Shown piece after piece: positions 32,928 to 41,367 of a stretch of 64,000 nucleotides of DNA. A model generated the notes under the pieces. The model ran no database searches. It saw only the letters and a program-made list of their open reading frames with translations, and had not been told where the DNA came from. The stretch lies in NCBI RefSeq assembly GCF_003670115.1, contig NZ_QQTY01000001.1:434001-498000 (forward strand), written 5' to 3'. Within the stretch, counting starts at the first letter, position 1, and each line of letters opens with the position of its first letter. Origin of the DNA: Natronorubrum halophilum. GTDB taxonomy: Archaea; Halobacteriota; Halobacteria; Halobacteriales; Natrialbaceae. A program made the position numbers and the translations under genes.

Positions 32928-34514
32928 CTATCGGGTCTGTGCCTGTTCGATCCAGTCTTCGATTCGGCTGGGTGAGATCCCCGTCTCGGCGGCGAGTTCT
33001 GCAACGTCAGCGGACGCGAGTTGATCGAACGTTTCGATTCCGGCGTCGGCCAGATCGTTCGCGTAGGCCTGGCCGACACCGTTCAGGTCGGTCAGATCGT
33101 CTGTTTCTGACTCGATCGCCGTCGACGCCGATTCGCTGGCGACCTCTTCGACGACGTCCTCGTCGACGTTCATCTCGCCCGGTTCCGCGGGCTCGTCCTG
33201 AACGTCCGCTTCGCCGCGCGCGGCGACTTCCTCGTCCGATCGATCTTCGCCGTGGAAATCGCTCGTCTCGTCGTCTAACTCGTCGGTCTCGAAGCCGCTC
33301 TCCGACTCGACGCCCGCTTCACCGTCGGCGAGATCCGCGGGACCGGATTCGTCCCCGGCGACGTCCTCGGCGAGCGCGGCGTCTTCGTCCTTGGGGTCCG
33401 GCGTCTCCGGTTCGGAGTCGACATCGGTGTCGTTCGAACGCTCCTCGAACCACTCACAGACCTGCGGCCAGAGTTCGTCGTGGCTGCGCGAGGAAACCGA
33501 CATCCCGATGTGGCCCGTCGCGAACTCGAGCGTCTCGGTATCCTCGGAGGGGATCGCGTCGTTGAACGGCGTCGAGGCCTCTGGCGGGATGAGGTGGTCG
33601 TACTCCGCGACGATCTGGAGGACCGGCATGTCGATGTTTTCGATGTTGACGTGCTTGCCGCCGAGATAGAGTTCGTTCTCGACAAGCTTGTTGTCCTGGT
33701 AGATGTCGCCGATGAACTCCTCGTAGGCGACGCCGGCGACGTCGATCCCCTCGTCGAGCCAGCGCTCCATCCGGGCGAAGTTCTCGACGAACTCCTCGTC
33801 TTCCACGTTGTCGAAGAACCGGACGTACTTCGTCACGTTGTTCGCGACGGGGTCCATCAGCGCGAAGCCGACGTCGAGGAACTCCGCGGGGACGTTGCCG
33901 AACGTGTCGGTGACCGTTTCGGGGTCGTAGTACTCCTCTGCGCCCCAGAGTTCGAGCACCCCGCCCTCCCCGGTGAAACAGAGCCCGGAGGCCATCAGCG
34001 CGAGGTTCTCGACCTTCTCGGGGTAGAGCGAGGCGTACATGGCCGACTTCGTGCCGCCCATGCAGTAGCCGAGGATGTTGATGGAATCCTGCCCGGAGCG
34101 CTCGCGAACCTCGTCGACGCAGTTGTCGATGTAGCGGTTGACGTAGTCGTCGAGCGACAGCGAGCGGTCCAGCCTCGAGGGTTCGCCCCAGTCGATCAGG
34201 TAGACGTCGAAGCCGGCTTCGAGCAGCGTCTGGACTACCGAACGGTTGGGCTGGAGATCGAGGATGTAGGGCTTGTTGATCAGCGCGTAGACGATGAGGA
34301 TCGGGATGTCGTGTTGCTCCTCCGTCATCGGCTCGTAGTGGAGCAATTTGAGCTTGTTCTCCTCGTAGACGACCTCGCTCGGCGTCTGTCCGACCTCGAC
34401 GTTCTCGACGGTCTCGGTCCGCTCGGGGGCGACCCGCGTTTTCTCGGCCAGATCCGCCGTCGCCTCCCACGCCTGCCGTTGCATGTCGAGGACGGTTGCG
34501 TACGGGTTCTTCAT
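32928..34514 (-). CDS. phaC: Class III polyhydroxyalkanoate synthase PhaC with C-terminal helix-hairpin-helix tail
   Basis: It polymerises 3-hydroxyacyl-CoA on granule surfaces with PhaE. The 528-residue product has the lipase-like box G-Y-C151-M-G-G, and Asp306 (AEYDHLIP) and His335 (ATGHIGMSV) complete the triad. Up to about residue 360 it is a normal class III synthase. Then comes a ~110-residue extremely acidic linker, and a C-terminal module (about 475-528) reading [35 protein letters not shown], a helix-hairpin-helix fold usual in DNA-binding proteins. The start overlaps the phaE stop as ATGA. Confidence 0.95.
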   Translation of the reverse strand: MKNPYATVLDMQRQAWEATADLAEKTRVAPERTETVENVEVGQTPSEVVYEENKLKLLHYEPMTEEQHDIPILIVYALINKPYILDLQPNRSVVQTLLEAGFDVYLIDWGEPSRLDRSLSLDDYVNRYIDNCVDEVRERSGQDSINILGYCMGGTKSAMYASLYPEKVENLALMASGLCFTGEGGVLELWGAEEYYDPETVTDTFGNVPAEFLDVGFALMDPVANNVTKYVRFFDNVEDEEFVENFARMERWLDEGIDVAGVAYEEFIGDIYQDNKLVENELYLGGKHVNIENIDMPVLQIVAEYDHLIPPEASTPFNDAIPSEDTETLEFATGHIGMSVSSRSHDELWPQVCEWFEERSNDTDVDSEPETPDPKDEDAALAEDVAGDESGPADLADGEAGVESESGFETDELDDETSDFHGEDRSDEEVAARGEADVQDEPAEPGEMNVDEDVVEEVASESASTAIESETDDLTDLNGVGQAYANDLADAGIETFDQLASADVAELAAETGISPSRIEDWIEQAQTR

Positions 34515-35059
34515 TGTTCGTCTTCGAGGTGTTCGAGGACGCGGTCGAGTTTCTGCTCGACGGCGTGCTGGCGGCGCTCGAGTTCGACGAGGCGGTCACC
34601 GACCTCGACGACGTCGTCTCCGGTTGCGAAGCCGAGCGTTCGCAGCGTCTCCTGGGACGCCTCGTCGGCCTGTTGCTGGAGTTCGAGCACGTCGCCGACG
34701 CTCTCGCCGGTCATCTTGGCGAACGCGGTCGTCGACATCACGTCTTTGAACGCCTCGTTCGAGGTGTTGAGCCAGATGTCGCGGAACTCCTCGAGGTCGA
34801 CGTCCTCTCCCTCGAGTTGATCGTTCATCCGGTCGACCATCTGCTGGGAGGCGTTCATCCACGTCTCGTAGGCGCGGGCGTAGCCTTCGAGACCGTCGGA
34901 AACCTCGGTATCGTCGCTCGCCTCGCCGACGGTCTCCGACCAACTTTCGACGAACTTCGCCTGCGCCTCCATGTTCTCCTCGAGCGCGTCGAGAAACTGT
35001 TCGTTCCACTGTTCGGCGAACGCGTTCCAGTCCTGCATCTGGGGCTGTGAATCTGTCAT
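34511..35059 (-). CDS. phaE: PHA synthase subunit PhaE
   Basis: The non-catalytic partner of class III PhaC, 182 residues, mostly amphipathic helix: [102 protein letters not shown]. It ends in a coiled coil ([21 protein letters not shown]). It lies between phaP (52-base gap) and phaC (4-base overlap), the expected haloarchaeal order. The start at ATG 35059 avoids an out-of-frame shadow. Confidence 0.92.
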   Translation of the reverse strand: MTDSQPQMQDWNAFAEQWNEQFLDALEENMEAQAKFVESWSETVGEASDDTEVSDGLEGYARAYETWMNASQQMVDRMNDQLEGEDVDLEEFRDIWLNTSNEAFKDVMSTTAFAKMTGESVGDVLELQQQADEASQETLRTLGFATGDDVVEVGDRLVELERRQHAVEQKLDRVLEHLEDEQ

Positions 35060-35111
35060 TGTGATAAAATTCGGGATCGACTGTGAAAAGGCTACGGCCG
35101 ACACCGACGGT

Positions 35112-35597
35112 CTACGCTGAGACGTCGATCTCTTCGGCAGCCTCTTCGACGTTTTCGGCGACGGCCGACACGTTCTCCTCGACTTGCTCGTGGGCGTCGA
35201 GGTAGGCGTCGAACGAGTTGTCGACGACCTCGGAGTAGCTGGCGGCGAACTCGTCGTAGGCGGCTTCGGACTCGTCGATCGCTTCGAGGACGGCCTCGAG
35301 CGACTGGCGCTGTGCCTCGGTCGCGGAGTCGAAGCCGTCGTCGACGAGTTCGCGGAGTTCGTCGAACTCGGCGGCCTGTTCCGGCATCGAGGCCTCGAGG
35401 GCGTCGAAGTACGCGTGGACCGCGCCCTTGGTGAGTTCCGCGTTGGACTCGAAGAGCGAGCCCGACGTTTCGACGGCGTCTCCGAAGGCACTGATCGAGG
35501 TCTTCTGGGCCTCGAGGGCGTCGTGGGTGAGGTTCTGGGACTGTTCGAGTGCGGTTCGCTGTGCGTCGAAGACGGCGGTGAATGGGTTCTGAGTCAT
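35112..35597 (-). CDS. phaP: PHA granule-associated phasin PhaP
   Basis: A granule surface protein, 161 residues, entirely helical and amphipathic with high Ala, Glu and Gln: NPFTAVFDAQRTALEQSQNLTHDALEAQKTSISAFGDAVE, then a long coiled coil. It ends acidic (EENVSAVAENVEEAAEEIDVSA). No Cys or catalytic residue is evident. The start overlaps the phaR stop by 4 bases (ATGA), so it is co-translated with its regulator. Confidence 0.9.
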   Translation of the reverse strand: MTQNPFTAVFDAQRTALEQSQNLTHDALEAQKTSISAFGDAVETSGSLFESNAELTKGAVHAYFDALEASMPEQAAEFDELRELVDDGFDSATEAQRQSLEAVLEAIDESEAAYDEFAASYSEVVDNSFDAYLDAHEQVEENVSAVAENVEEAAEEIDVSA

Positions 35598-35914
35598 GGT
35601 TGATCCTCTCGGTTGCGCTTGACGGGAACGACGATCGTCTGGACGATATCTCCCTCTTCGATGTCGAGGGCTTCCCGTTCCGGACCGGGAATGCTGATCC
35701 GACCCCCGCTCTGGACGCGGGCCTTGAAGGTTGCCGTACCCATGTTCATCGGGCCGAAGCTCGAGTCAGTGTCGAACGGGTTCGAGCCGCTCGCCTGCAT
35801 CATCTTCTTCAACATCTCCTGCTGGGATTCGGCAACCTGCTCGCCCGCTTCCTGCATCTGTTCGGTGAACATCGCAGGGGGAAACCAGGGCGTTCGGTCG
35901 GAGTCGTCCGTCAT
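35594..35914 (-). CDS. phaR: AbrB/SpoVT-type PHA regulator PhaR
   Basis: A small DNA-binding regulator of PHA granule genes, 106 residues. An N-terminal amphipathic helix rich in Gln and Met (FTEQMQEAGEQVAESQQEMLKKMMQASG) could bind granules. The C-terminal swapped-hairpin domain reads GTATFKARVQSGGRISIPGPEREALDIEEGDIVQTIVVPVKR. It resembles the PhaR described in Haloferax mediterranei, which represses phaRP. The start at ATG 35914 (MTDDSDRTPW) follows from the TATA box at 35939-35946. Confidence 0.88.
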   Translation of the reverse strand: MTDDSDRTPWFPPAMFTEQMQEAGEQVAESQQEMLKKMMQASGSNPFDTDSSFGPMNMGTATFKARVQSGGRISIPGPEREALDIEEGDIVQTIVVPVKRNREDQP

Positions 35915-35938
35915 CAACAGTACCAATGCGCTCGACCC

Positions 35939-35946
35939 GTATAAAG
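35939..35946 (-). promoter_or_regulatory. TATA box of phaRP
   Basis: On the minus strand the sequence reads CTTTATAC, centred 29 nt upstream of the phaR ATG at 35914, giving a leaderless transcript. Confidence 0.55.
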
Positions 35947-35950
35947 ATTT

Positions 35951-35974
35951 CCACTAGATACCACCTGATACCAC
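35951..35974 (-). promoter_or_regulatory. 10-bp-phased CCAC repeats upstream of the phaRP TATA box
   Basis: CCAC recurs at 35951, 35961 and 35971, the last two inside the direct repeat GATACCAC (35957-35964 and 35967-35974). The 10-bp phase puts the repeats on one face of the helix, directly upstream of the TATA/BRE. A role as PhaR or activator binding site is inferred from position only. Confidence 0.45.
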
Positions 35975-36093
35975 GAGATGGTCTGAAAAGCGTTCAATAA
36001 CCAGTGAAGGTTTTCTCGCTCCACTCGACGAGCGGCTGTCGTCCGCCGATTTAACGCGTCCGCCGGAGCGAAAATCAGCCTCGAGCGCACGTT

Positions 36094-36109
36094 TAGTAAT
36101 CGATTACTA
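36094..36109. promoter_or_regulatory. 16-bp perfect palindrome in the phaR-maoC divergent region
   Basis: TAGTAATCGATTACTA equals its own reverse complement and lies 75-90 bases before the maoC-like start. It is AT-rich within GC-rich surroundings. It probably serves as a dimer binding site, but I cannot name the protein. Confidence 0.5.
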
Positions 36110-36183
36110 GCGTTTCCGCGGAGTAACTATCTCTTGACGAAGCCAAAGAAGTCATAACGTCCACACACCTACTACCCGTATAG

Positions 36184-36819
36184 ATGTCCCACCAGAACGC
36201 TGCGAAAAACAACATCGCTGCGATGACCGACGCGTGGGCGACGATGACGCAGACGCTCTTCCAGAGCGCAACCGCTGCAAACCGTGCAGCCATGTCCGCA
36301 ATGCTAGCCCCGAACGCGGCGAGCGGGCCCGATGGCGAAACCGTCGCCGCGTCGATCCCCTCCATCGACCACTCCAACCTCGACTGGCAGTTCGACCGAA
36401 CCGTCGACGACGCCGCACACATCAGCGTCGGCGACACCGTCACGTTCGAAAAGGCGCTGAGCGAGGACGACGTCCGCGCGTTCGCCCACGTGAGCGGCGA
36501 TACGAACCGGCTCCACCTCGACGAGGAGTTCGCGAGCAAAACCCGATTCGGCGAGCGGATCGTCCACGGCACCCTCGTCTCGGGCCTCATCAGCGCCGCA
36601 CTGGCCCGACTCCCCGGACTCACGATCTACCTCTCTCAAGATCTCGAGTTCAGCGGCCCCGTCGGCATCGGTGACTGCGTCTCCGCTCGCGTCGAGATCG
36701 TCGAAGATCTCGGCAACGACCAGTACCGCCTCGAGACGGTCATCCGGAACGAAGACGACGACGCGACGGTGATCAACGGCGAGGCAGTCGTCCTGATCGA
36801 CGACATGCCCGAGGAGTAG
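36184..36819 (+). CDS. MaoC-family (R)-specific enoyl-CoA hydratase
   Basis: It supplies (R)-3-hydroxyacyl-CoA from enoyl-CoA for PHA synthesis (PhaJ role, inferred from context). The 211-residue product has an N-terminal ~75-residue Ala/Met-rich helical extension (MSHQNAAKNNIAAMTDAWATM...), resembling a granule-targeting phasin segment. The hot-dog domain follows, ISVGDTVTFEKALSEDDVRAFAHVSGDTNRLHLDEEFASKTRFGERIVHGTLVSGLISA, whose D...N..H and the following GF/RFG..I.HG form the hydratase-2 active site. It is divergent from phaR. Confidence 0.9.
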   Translation: MSHQNAAKNNIAAMTDAWATMTQTLFQSATAANRAAMSAMLAPNAASGPDGETVAASIPSIDHSNLDWQFDRTVDDAAHISVGDTVTFEKALSEDDVRAFAHVSGDTNRLHLDEEFASKTRFGERIVHGTLVSGLISAALARLPGLTIYLSQDLEFSGPVGIGDCVSARVEIVEDLGNDQYRLETVIRNEDDDATVINGEAVVLIDDMPEE

Positions 36820-36957
36820 TCGCCGACTGACAGATCCGCACAACGGCCTCCGGTCGGTTCGGTGTCTTCAGGTACCGATCCGGTTCCCCCGCCCGGATCG
36901 ACCGGTTGCGACTCGCAGCGATCGGAAAGCGTATCGACGGCATCGTGTTCTCCGACA

Positions 36958-36964
36958 GTATAAG
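36958..36964 (+). promoter_or_regulatory. TATA box of the phosphohexomutase gene
   Basis: GTATAAG is centred ~28 nt before ATG 36989, predicting a leaderless mRNA. No other element is seen between the MaoC stop and this box. Confidence 0.5.
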
Positions 36965-36988
36965 TAGTTCCTCACGGAACGCCACCAC

Positions 36989-38410
36989 ATGACGCTATTT
37001 GGGACTGCAGGGATCCGCGGTCCGGTCGAAGAGGTCACCCCATCGTTGGCGCTCTCGGTCGGGCAGGCCACCGGTGAACCCGGGGAGACGTTCGTCGTCG
37101 GTCGCGACGGGCGAGAAACCGGCCCCGCGCTCGCCGCGGCCGTCGAAGCCGGCCTCGAGAGTGCCGGGGCCGACGTGCGCCGCGTCGGCGAAGTACCGAC
37201 GCCCGCGCTCGCGTTCGCCTCGCGCGGGCGAAAAGGAGTGATGCTCACCGCGAGCCACAACCCGCCCGAGGACAACGGAATCAAACTCTTCGCGAACGGC
37301 GTCGAGTACGACCGCAACGCCGAGCGAGCGATCGAGGATCGAATCGAGGGAGACGACGATCCCGACACGACCAATCTCGCCCGGTGGGATCAGTGGGGCC
37401 GGCCGTCAACGCTCGAAGTCCTCGACCAGTACCGCGACGCCGTCGTCGCCTACGTTCGCGAGCAGTTCGGCGACAGTCGTTCGGCGGACGGAACGCCCAC
37501 GCCGCTCGCCGGCCTCTCCGTCGCCGTCGACTGCGGAAACGGGATGGGATCACACGCGACGCCGCGGGTGCTCGAGCGCCTCGGTGCCGAGGTCATTGCG
37601 ATCAACGCGAACGTCGACGGCCACTTCGACGCCCGGGAGAGCAAACCGACGCCCGAGACGCTCTCGGAGTTCGTCGCCTTTCTCGAGGAGGGGTCGTTCG
37701 ATATCGGACTGGCCCACGACGGAGACGCCGATCGACTCGTCGTGCTCGGCCCCGACGGCGAGGTGATCCACGAGGATACGGTCCTGGCGGTCGTTGCAGC
37801 CCATTACACCGAGACGAGCGATGTCGATGATCCCGTCGTCGTCACCACGCCCAACGCCTCGGCCCGTATCGACGAACAGGTCCGCAGCGCCGGCGGGCGC
37901 GTCGAACGAGTTCGCCTCGGCGCGCTCCACGAGGGAATCGCTCGAGTGCGCCGCGAAGCGGCGCGGGGGGCGGAAGGCGCGGACGACGATACGGCCGTCG
38001 TCTTCGCCGCGGAGCCGTGGAAACACATCCACACCGCCTTCGGCGGCTGGATCGACGGCGTCGCGAGCGCCGCCGTCGTCGCCGCGCTGGTCGCCAACGC
38101 TGGCAATACGGCCGCCCTTCGTGACCCCATCACCGAGCGACCCTACCGAAAGATCAGCGTCGACTGTCCCGACGACGTCAAAGTCGACGCGATGGCCGCC
38201 CTCGAGACCGCTCTCCCCGACGCGTTCCCCGAGGCTACAGTCGACACCGACTACGGCGTTCGCCTCGAGTTCGATGACGCCTCGTGGGTCCTCGTCCGGC
38301 CGAGCGGAACCGAGCCGTACGTGCGGATCTACGCCGAAAGCGATGCCGTCGACGAACTCGTCGAAGCGGCACGCACCGTCGTCGAGTCGACCATCGCCGA
38401 CTCGAGTTGA
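36989..38410 (+). CDS. Phosphoglucosamine/phosphohexomutase-type alpha-D-phosphohexomutase
   Basis: The 473-residue protein has all four family sites. The catalytic serine loop is TASHNPPEDNGIKLF, the metal loop is DGDADR, the sugar-binding loop EPWKH is in place of the usual GE.SGH, and the phosphate loop is RPSGTEPYVRIY. It could be GlmM, linking GlmS and the GlmU-like protein of this window. It could also be a phosphopentomutase, since it directly precedes nucleoside uptake and salvage genes. The altered sugar loop makes the substrate uncertain. Confidence 0.88.
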   Translation: MTLFGTAGIRGPVEEVTPSLALSVGQATGEPGETFVVGRDGRETGPALAAAVEAGLESAGADVRRVGEVPTPALAFASRGRKGVMLTASHNPPEDNGIKLFANGVEYDRNAERAIEDRIEGDDDPDTTNLARWDQWGRPSTLEVLDQYRDAVVAYVREQFGDSRSADGTPTPLAGLSVAVDCGNGMGSHATPRVLERLGAEVIAINANVDGHFDARESKPTPETLSEFVAFLEEGSFDIGLAHDGDADRLVVLGPDGEVIHEDTVLAVVAAHYTETSDVDDPVVVTTPNASARIDEQVRSAGGRVERVRLGALHEGIARVRREAARGAEGADDDTAVVFAAEPWKHIHTAFGGWIDGVASAAVVAALVANAGNTAALRDPITERPYRKISVDCPDDVKVDAMAALETALPDAFPEATVDTDYGVRLEFDDASWVLVRPSGTEPYVRIYAESDAVDELVEAARTVVESTIADSS

Positions 38411-38601
38411 GGTAACCGGCGACGCTCGAGTTCGCCTGCGGGAGATCTCAAACGAGGTACGATCGGAGCGAGTGTCGATTCGCTGTCAAGCCGTCACTCG
38501 CCGAGGCGACGACTGCTGTGTTTTACGGCGAAACTCGAGTAGAATTAACAACTAATCGCGGCGATTTGCTCGTGTATCTCTACATTCGTGGATTCCGACG
38601 A

Positions 38602-38608
38602 GTATAAA
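38602..38608 (+). promoter_or_regulatory. TATA box of the nucleoside-transport operon
   Basis: GTATAAAC is centred ~28 nt before ATG 38634, so the lipoprotein gene is probably leaderless. It would head the operon of binding protein, ATPase and two permeases. Confidence 0.6.
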
Positions 38609-38633
38609 CCAGCAGTCTACGCTATGTATCCCC

Positions 38634-39692
38634 ATGGTGCGTAATAGACGACGATTCTTGACTGGTGCAACCGCCGCGGGACTAACGATGGCCGCCGGCT
38701 GTGTCGGTGGATTCGGCGCGGAGAGCGAGGAATCAACCGTCCAGATCGGAATGGTGTACGCGACTGGTGGCCTCGGCGACAACTCCTTCAACGACATGGC
38801 CGAGCAGGGGTTACTTGACGCACAGGACGACTTCGACATCTCGTTCGACGATGCCGAGCCGGAAACGGAAGGCGAGTTCCCCGACGCACAGCGGAGTTTC
38901 GCCGAGTCCGGTGACTACGATCTCGTTAGCTGTATCGGATTCGCCCAACTCGACGCGCTCGAGGAGAACGCCGAACAGTATTCTGACCAGGACTTCATCC
39001 TCATCGACGAGGAGTTGGACGGGCGGGACAACGTTCGAAACTACCTCTTCGACGAGCCGGGCGGCTCGTTCCAGGTCGGCCATCTGGCTGGTTTGTTGAC
39101 CGCCGAGGAGTTCTCGGCGGGTAACGGCGAGACGAACCCGGACGCGGACGTCGTCGGCTTCGTCGGCGGTGCCGAATCGCCGTTGATCGAATCGTTCGAG
39201 GCCGGCTTCACCGCCGGCGTCGAGCACGCGAACGATAACGCCGAGGTCGTCACGACGTACGTCGGCGATTTCAACGACACCACCGGCGGTCAGGAAGCGG
39301 CCCTGACGATGTACCAGGATGACGACGCCGACATCGTCTTCCACGCGGCGGGACGAACCGGGTTCGGCGTCCTGCAGGCGGCCGAGTCCGAAGGTCGGTT
39401 CGCGATCGGTGTCGACGCCGACCAATCGATCACCGAGCCGGATTACGCGGATAACATCCTCGCGAGCATGGTCAAGCGGGTCGACGAGGCGATGTACACG
39501 GCGGTCGAATCCGTCGTCAACGACGAGTTCGAGGGTGGCGAAACGGAACGGCTCGGACTCGAGGACGGCGGTATCGAAACCGTCTACGGCGATACGCTCG
39601 GCGACGAGATTCCCGGCGAGATCAAAGACCAGGTCGAGAAGTCCAGACAGGCAATTATTGACGGCGAGATAGACGTCCCTAACGAACCGTAA
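38634..39692 (+). CDS. BMP-family ABC transporter substrate-binding lipoprotein (nucleoside type)
   Basis: An extracellular binding protein for nucleosides, 352 residues. The N-terminus has a twin-arginine signal (RRRFLTG) and lipobox LTMAAGC, so it is Tat-exported and lipid-anchored. The mature part starts with STVQIGMVYATGGLGDNSFNDMAEQGL, the BMP/PnrA signature, and continues with GFAQLDALEENAEQYSDQDFILIDEELD and DADIVFHAAGRTGFGVLQAAESEGRFAIGVDADQS. It heads the operon with the ATPase 4 bases downstream. Confidence 0.93.
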   Translation: MVRNRRRFLTGATAAGLTMAAGCVGGFGAESEESTVQIGMVYATGGLGDNSFNDMAEQGLLDAQDDFDISFDDAEPETEGEFPDAQRSFAESGDYDLVSCIGFAQLDALEENAEQYSDQDFILIDEELDGRDNVRNYLFDEPGGSFQVGHLAGLLTAEEFSAGNGETNPDADVVGFVGGAESPLIESFEAGFTAGVEHANDNAEVVTTYVGDFNDTTGGQEAALTMYQDDDADIVFHAAGRTGFGVLQAAESEGRFAIGVDADQSITEPDYADNILASMVKRVDEAMYTAVESVVNDEFEGGETERLGLEDGGIETVYGDTLGDEIPGEIKDQVEKSRQAIIDGEIDVPNEP

Positions 39693-39696
39693 TCGC

Positions 39697-41367
39697 ATGA
39701 GTGGACCGGGAACACGAACGGGGGCGGCTGCAGAAACGGGAGCGGCCGGTTCAGGTGACACGGGAGACGCCGTCGATCTCGCCGTTCACCTGGACGGAAT
39801 TACCAAGCGGTTCCCAGGAGTCGTCGCGAACGACGACGTCGATCTCCGGGTCGAGCGAGGGACCGTTCACGCGCTGCTCGGGGAGAACGGGGCGGGAAAG
39901 ACGACGCTGATGAACGTCCTCTACGGGTTGTACGAGCCCAACGAGGGCCGCGTCGTCGTCAACGGCGACGAGCGGGCGTTCGACTCCCCCCGCGACGCCA
40001 TCGACGCGGGTGTCGGAATGATCCACCAGCACTTCATGCTGGTCGATACGATGACCGTCGCCGAGAACATCGCGCTGGGAAACGAACCCACGAAGTGGGG
40101 CGGTCTGGCGGTCGACCGCGAGCGTATCAACCGCGAGATTCGCGACCTCTGTGACCGATACGGGTTCGACGTCGACCCGCAGGCGACCGTCGAGGAGATC
40201 AGCGTCGGCGTTCAGCAACGCGTCGAGATTCTCAAGGCGCTGTACCGCGGTGCCGACATCCTCATCCTCGACGAGCCGACCGCCGTCCTCACACCGCAGG
40301 AGGTCGAGGGGCTTTACGACGTACTCGAGGAACTCACGAACCAGGGGAAAACGATCATTTTCATCACGCACAAACTCGGCGAGGCGACCCACGCCGCGGA
40401 CGGAATCACCATCCTTCGCGACGGCGAATCCGTCAGCACGGTCGATCCCGACCGCACGACCAGAGAGGAACTGGCCGAGCACATGGTCGGTCGGGAAGTG
40501 TTGCTCGAGACCGAGACCGATCCGGCCGAAACGGGGACCGCGATCCTTTCGGCGAGCGATCTCGCGGTCGAGGACGCCCGCGGCGTCGAGGTCGTTTCGG
40601 GGATCGATCTCGAGGTTCGGGCCGGTGAAATCCTCGGAATCGCCGGCGTCGACGGGAACGGACAGGCCGAACTGATCGAAGCGATCACCGGTATTCGGAC
40701 CCCGGATCGGGGCGAGATCGCCTTCGTGGACGAGGATATCACGGAGTGGACGCGACGCGAGCGGATCGACGCCGGGATGGCGTACATCCCGGAGGACCGC
40801 CAGGAGCGCGGTCTCGTGATGCCGTTCGACCTCGTCGAAAACGGGGTTCTGGGCAGCCAGCGATCGCCGCCGTTCGCCCGGTCCGGCCGCATCGACTGGG
40901 ACGGCGTCCGCGGCCACTCGGAAGAGATCATCGACACCTACGACGTCCGGCCGCCGGACGCCGACGCGGACGCCGAGTCGCTATCGGGCGGCAACCAGCA
41001 GAAGTTCATCGTCGGCCGCGAATTCGAGCGCGATCCGCGGCTGGTCGTGGCGACACACCCCACTCGCGGGGTCGACATCGGCTCGACGGAGTTCATCCAC
41101 GAGCGACTGCTGGAACTCCGGAAGGAGGGTGTCGCGACCCTGCTCGTCTCTTCGAACCTCGACGAAGTCCGCAGCCTCTCGGATCGACTCGCGGTCATCT
41201 ACGAGGGATCGTTCATCGACGTTACCGATCCCGACGACCTCACCGAAGAGGAACTCGGACTGCTCATGGCGGGCGAGCGGCCGGCGGATCGCTCGGACTC
41301 GAGTCCGGACGCGGTTACCGACGCGCCGGAGCCGACAGCGGACTCCGAACTCGGTGGTGAGCGATGA
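39697..41367 (+). CDS. Nucleoside ABC transporter, double ATPase subunit
   Basis: The 556-residue protein has two fused nucleotide-binding domains, as in the nucleoside (NupA/YufO) and ribose systems. The first has Walker A GENGAGKTT, signature ISVGVQQRVEILKAL and Walker B ILILDEPTAVLTPQEV. The second is degenerate, with GVDGNGQAEL in the Walker A position and LSGGNQQKFIVGREFERDPRLVVATHPTRGVD. It sits between the binding protein and the permeases; the first permease starts within its stop codon (ATGA). Confidence 0.95.
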   Translation: MSGPGTRTGAAAETGAAGSGDTGDAVDLAVHLDGITKRFPGVVANDDVDLRVERGTVHALLGENGAGKTTLMNVLYGLYEPNEGRVVVNGDERAFDSPRDAIDAGVGMIHQHFMLVDTMTVAENIALGNEPTKWGGLAVDRERINREIRDLCDRYGFDVDPQATVEEISVGVQQRVEILKALYRGADILILDEPTAVLTPQEVEGLYDVLEELTNQGKTIIFITHKLGEATHAADGITILRDGESVSTVDPDRTTREELAEHMVGREVLLETETDPAETGTAILSASDLAVEDARGVEVVSGIDLEVRAGEILGIAGVDGNGQAELIEAITGIRTPDRGEIAFVDEDITEWTRRERIDAGMAYIPEDRQERGLVMPFDLVENGVLGSQRSPPFARSGRIDWDGVRGHSEEIIDTYDVRPPDADADAESLSGGNQQKFIVGREFERDPRLVVATHPTRGVDIGSTEFIHERLLELRKEGVATLLVSSNLDEVRSLSDRLAVIYEGSFIDVTDPDDLTEEELGLLMAGERPADRSDSSPDAVTDAPEPTADSELGGER

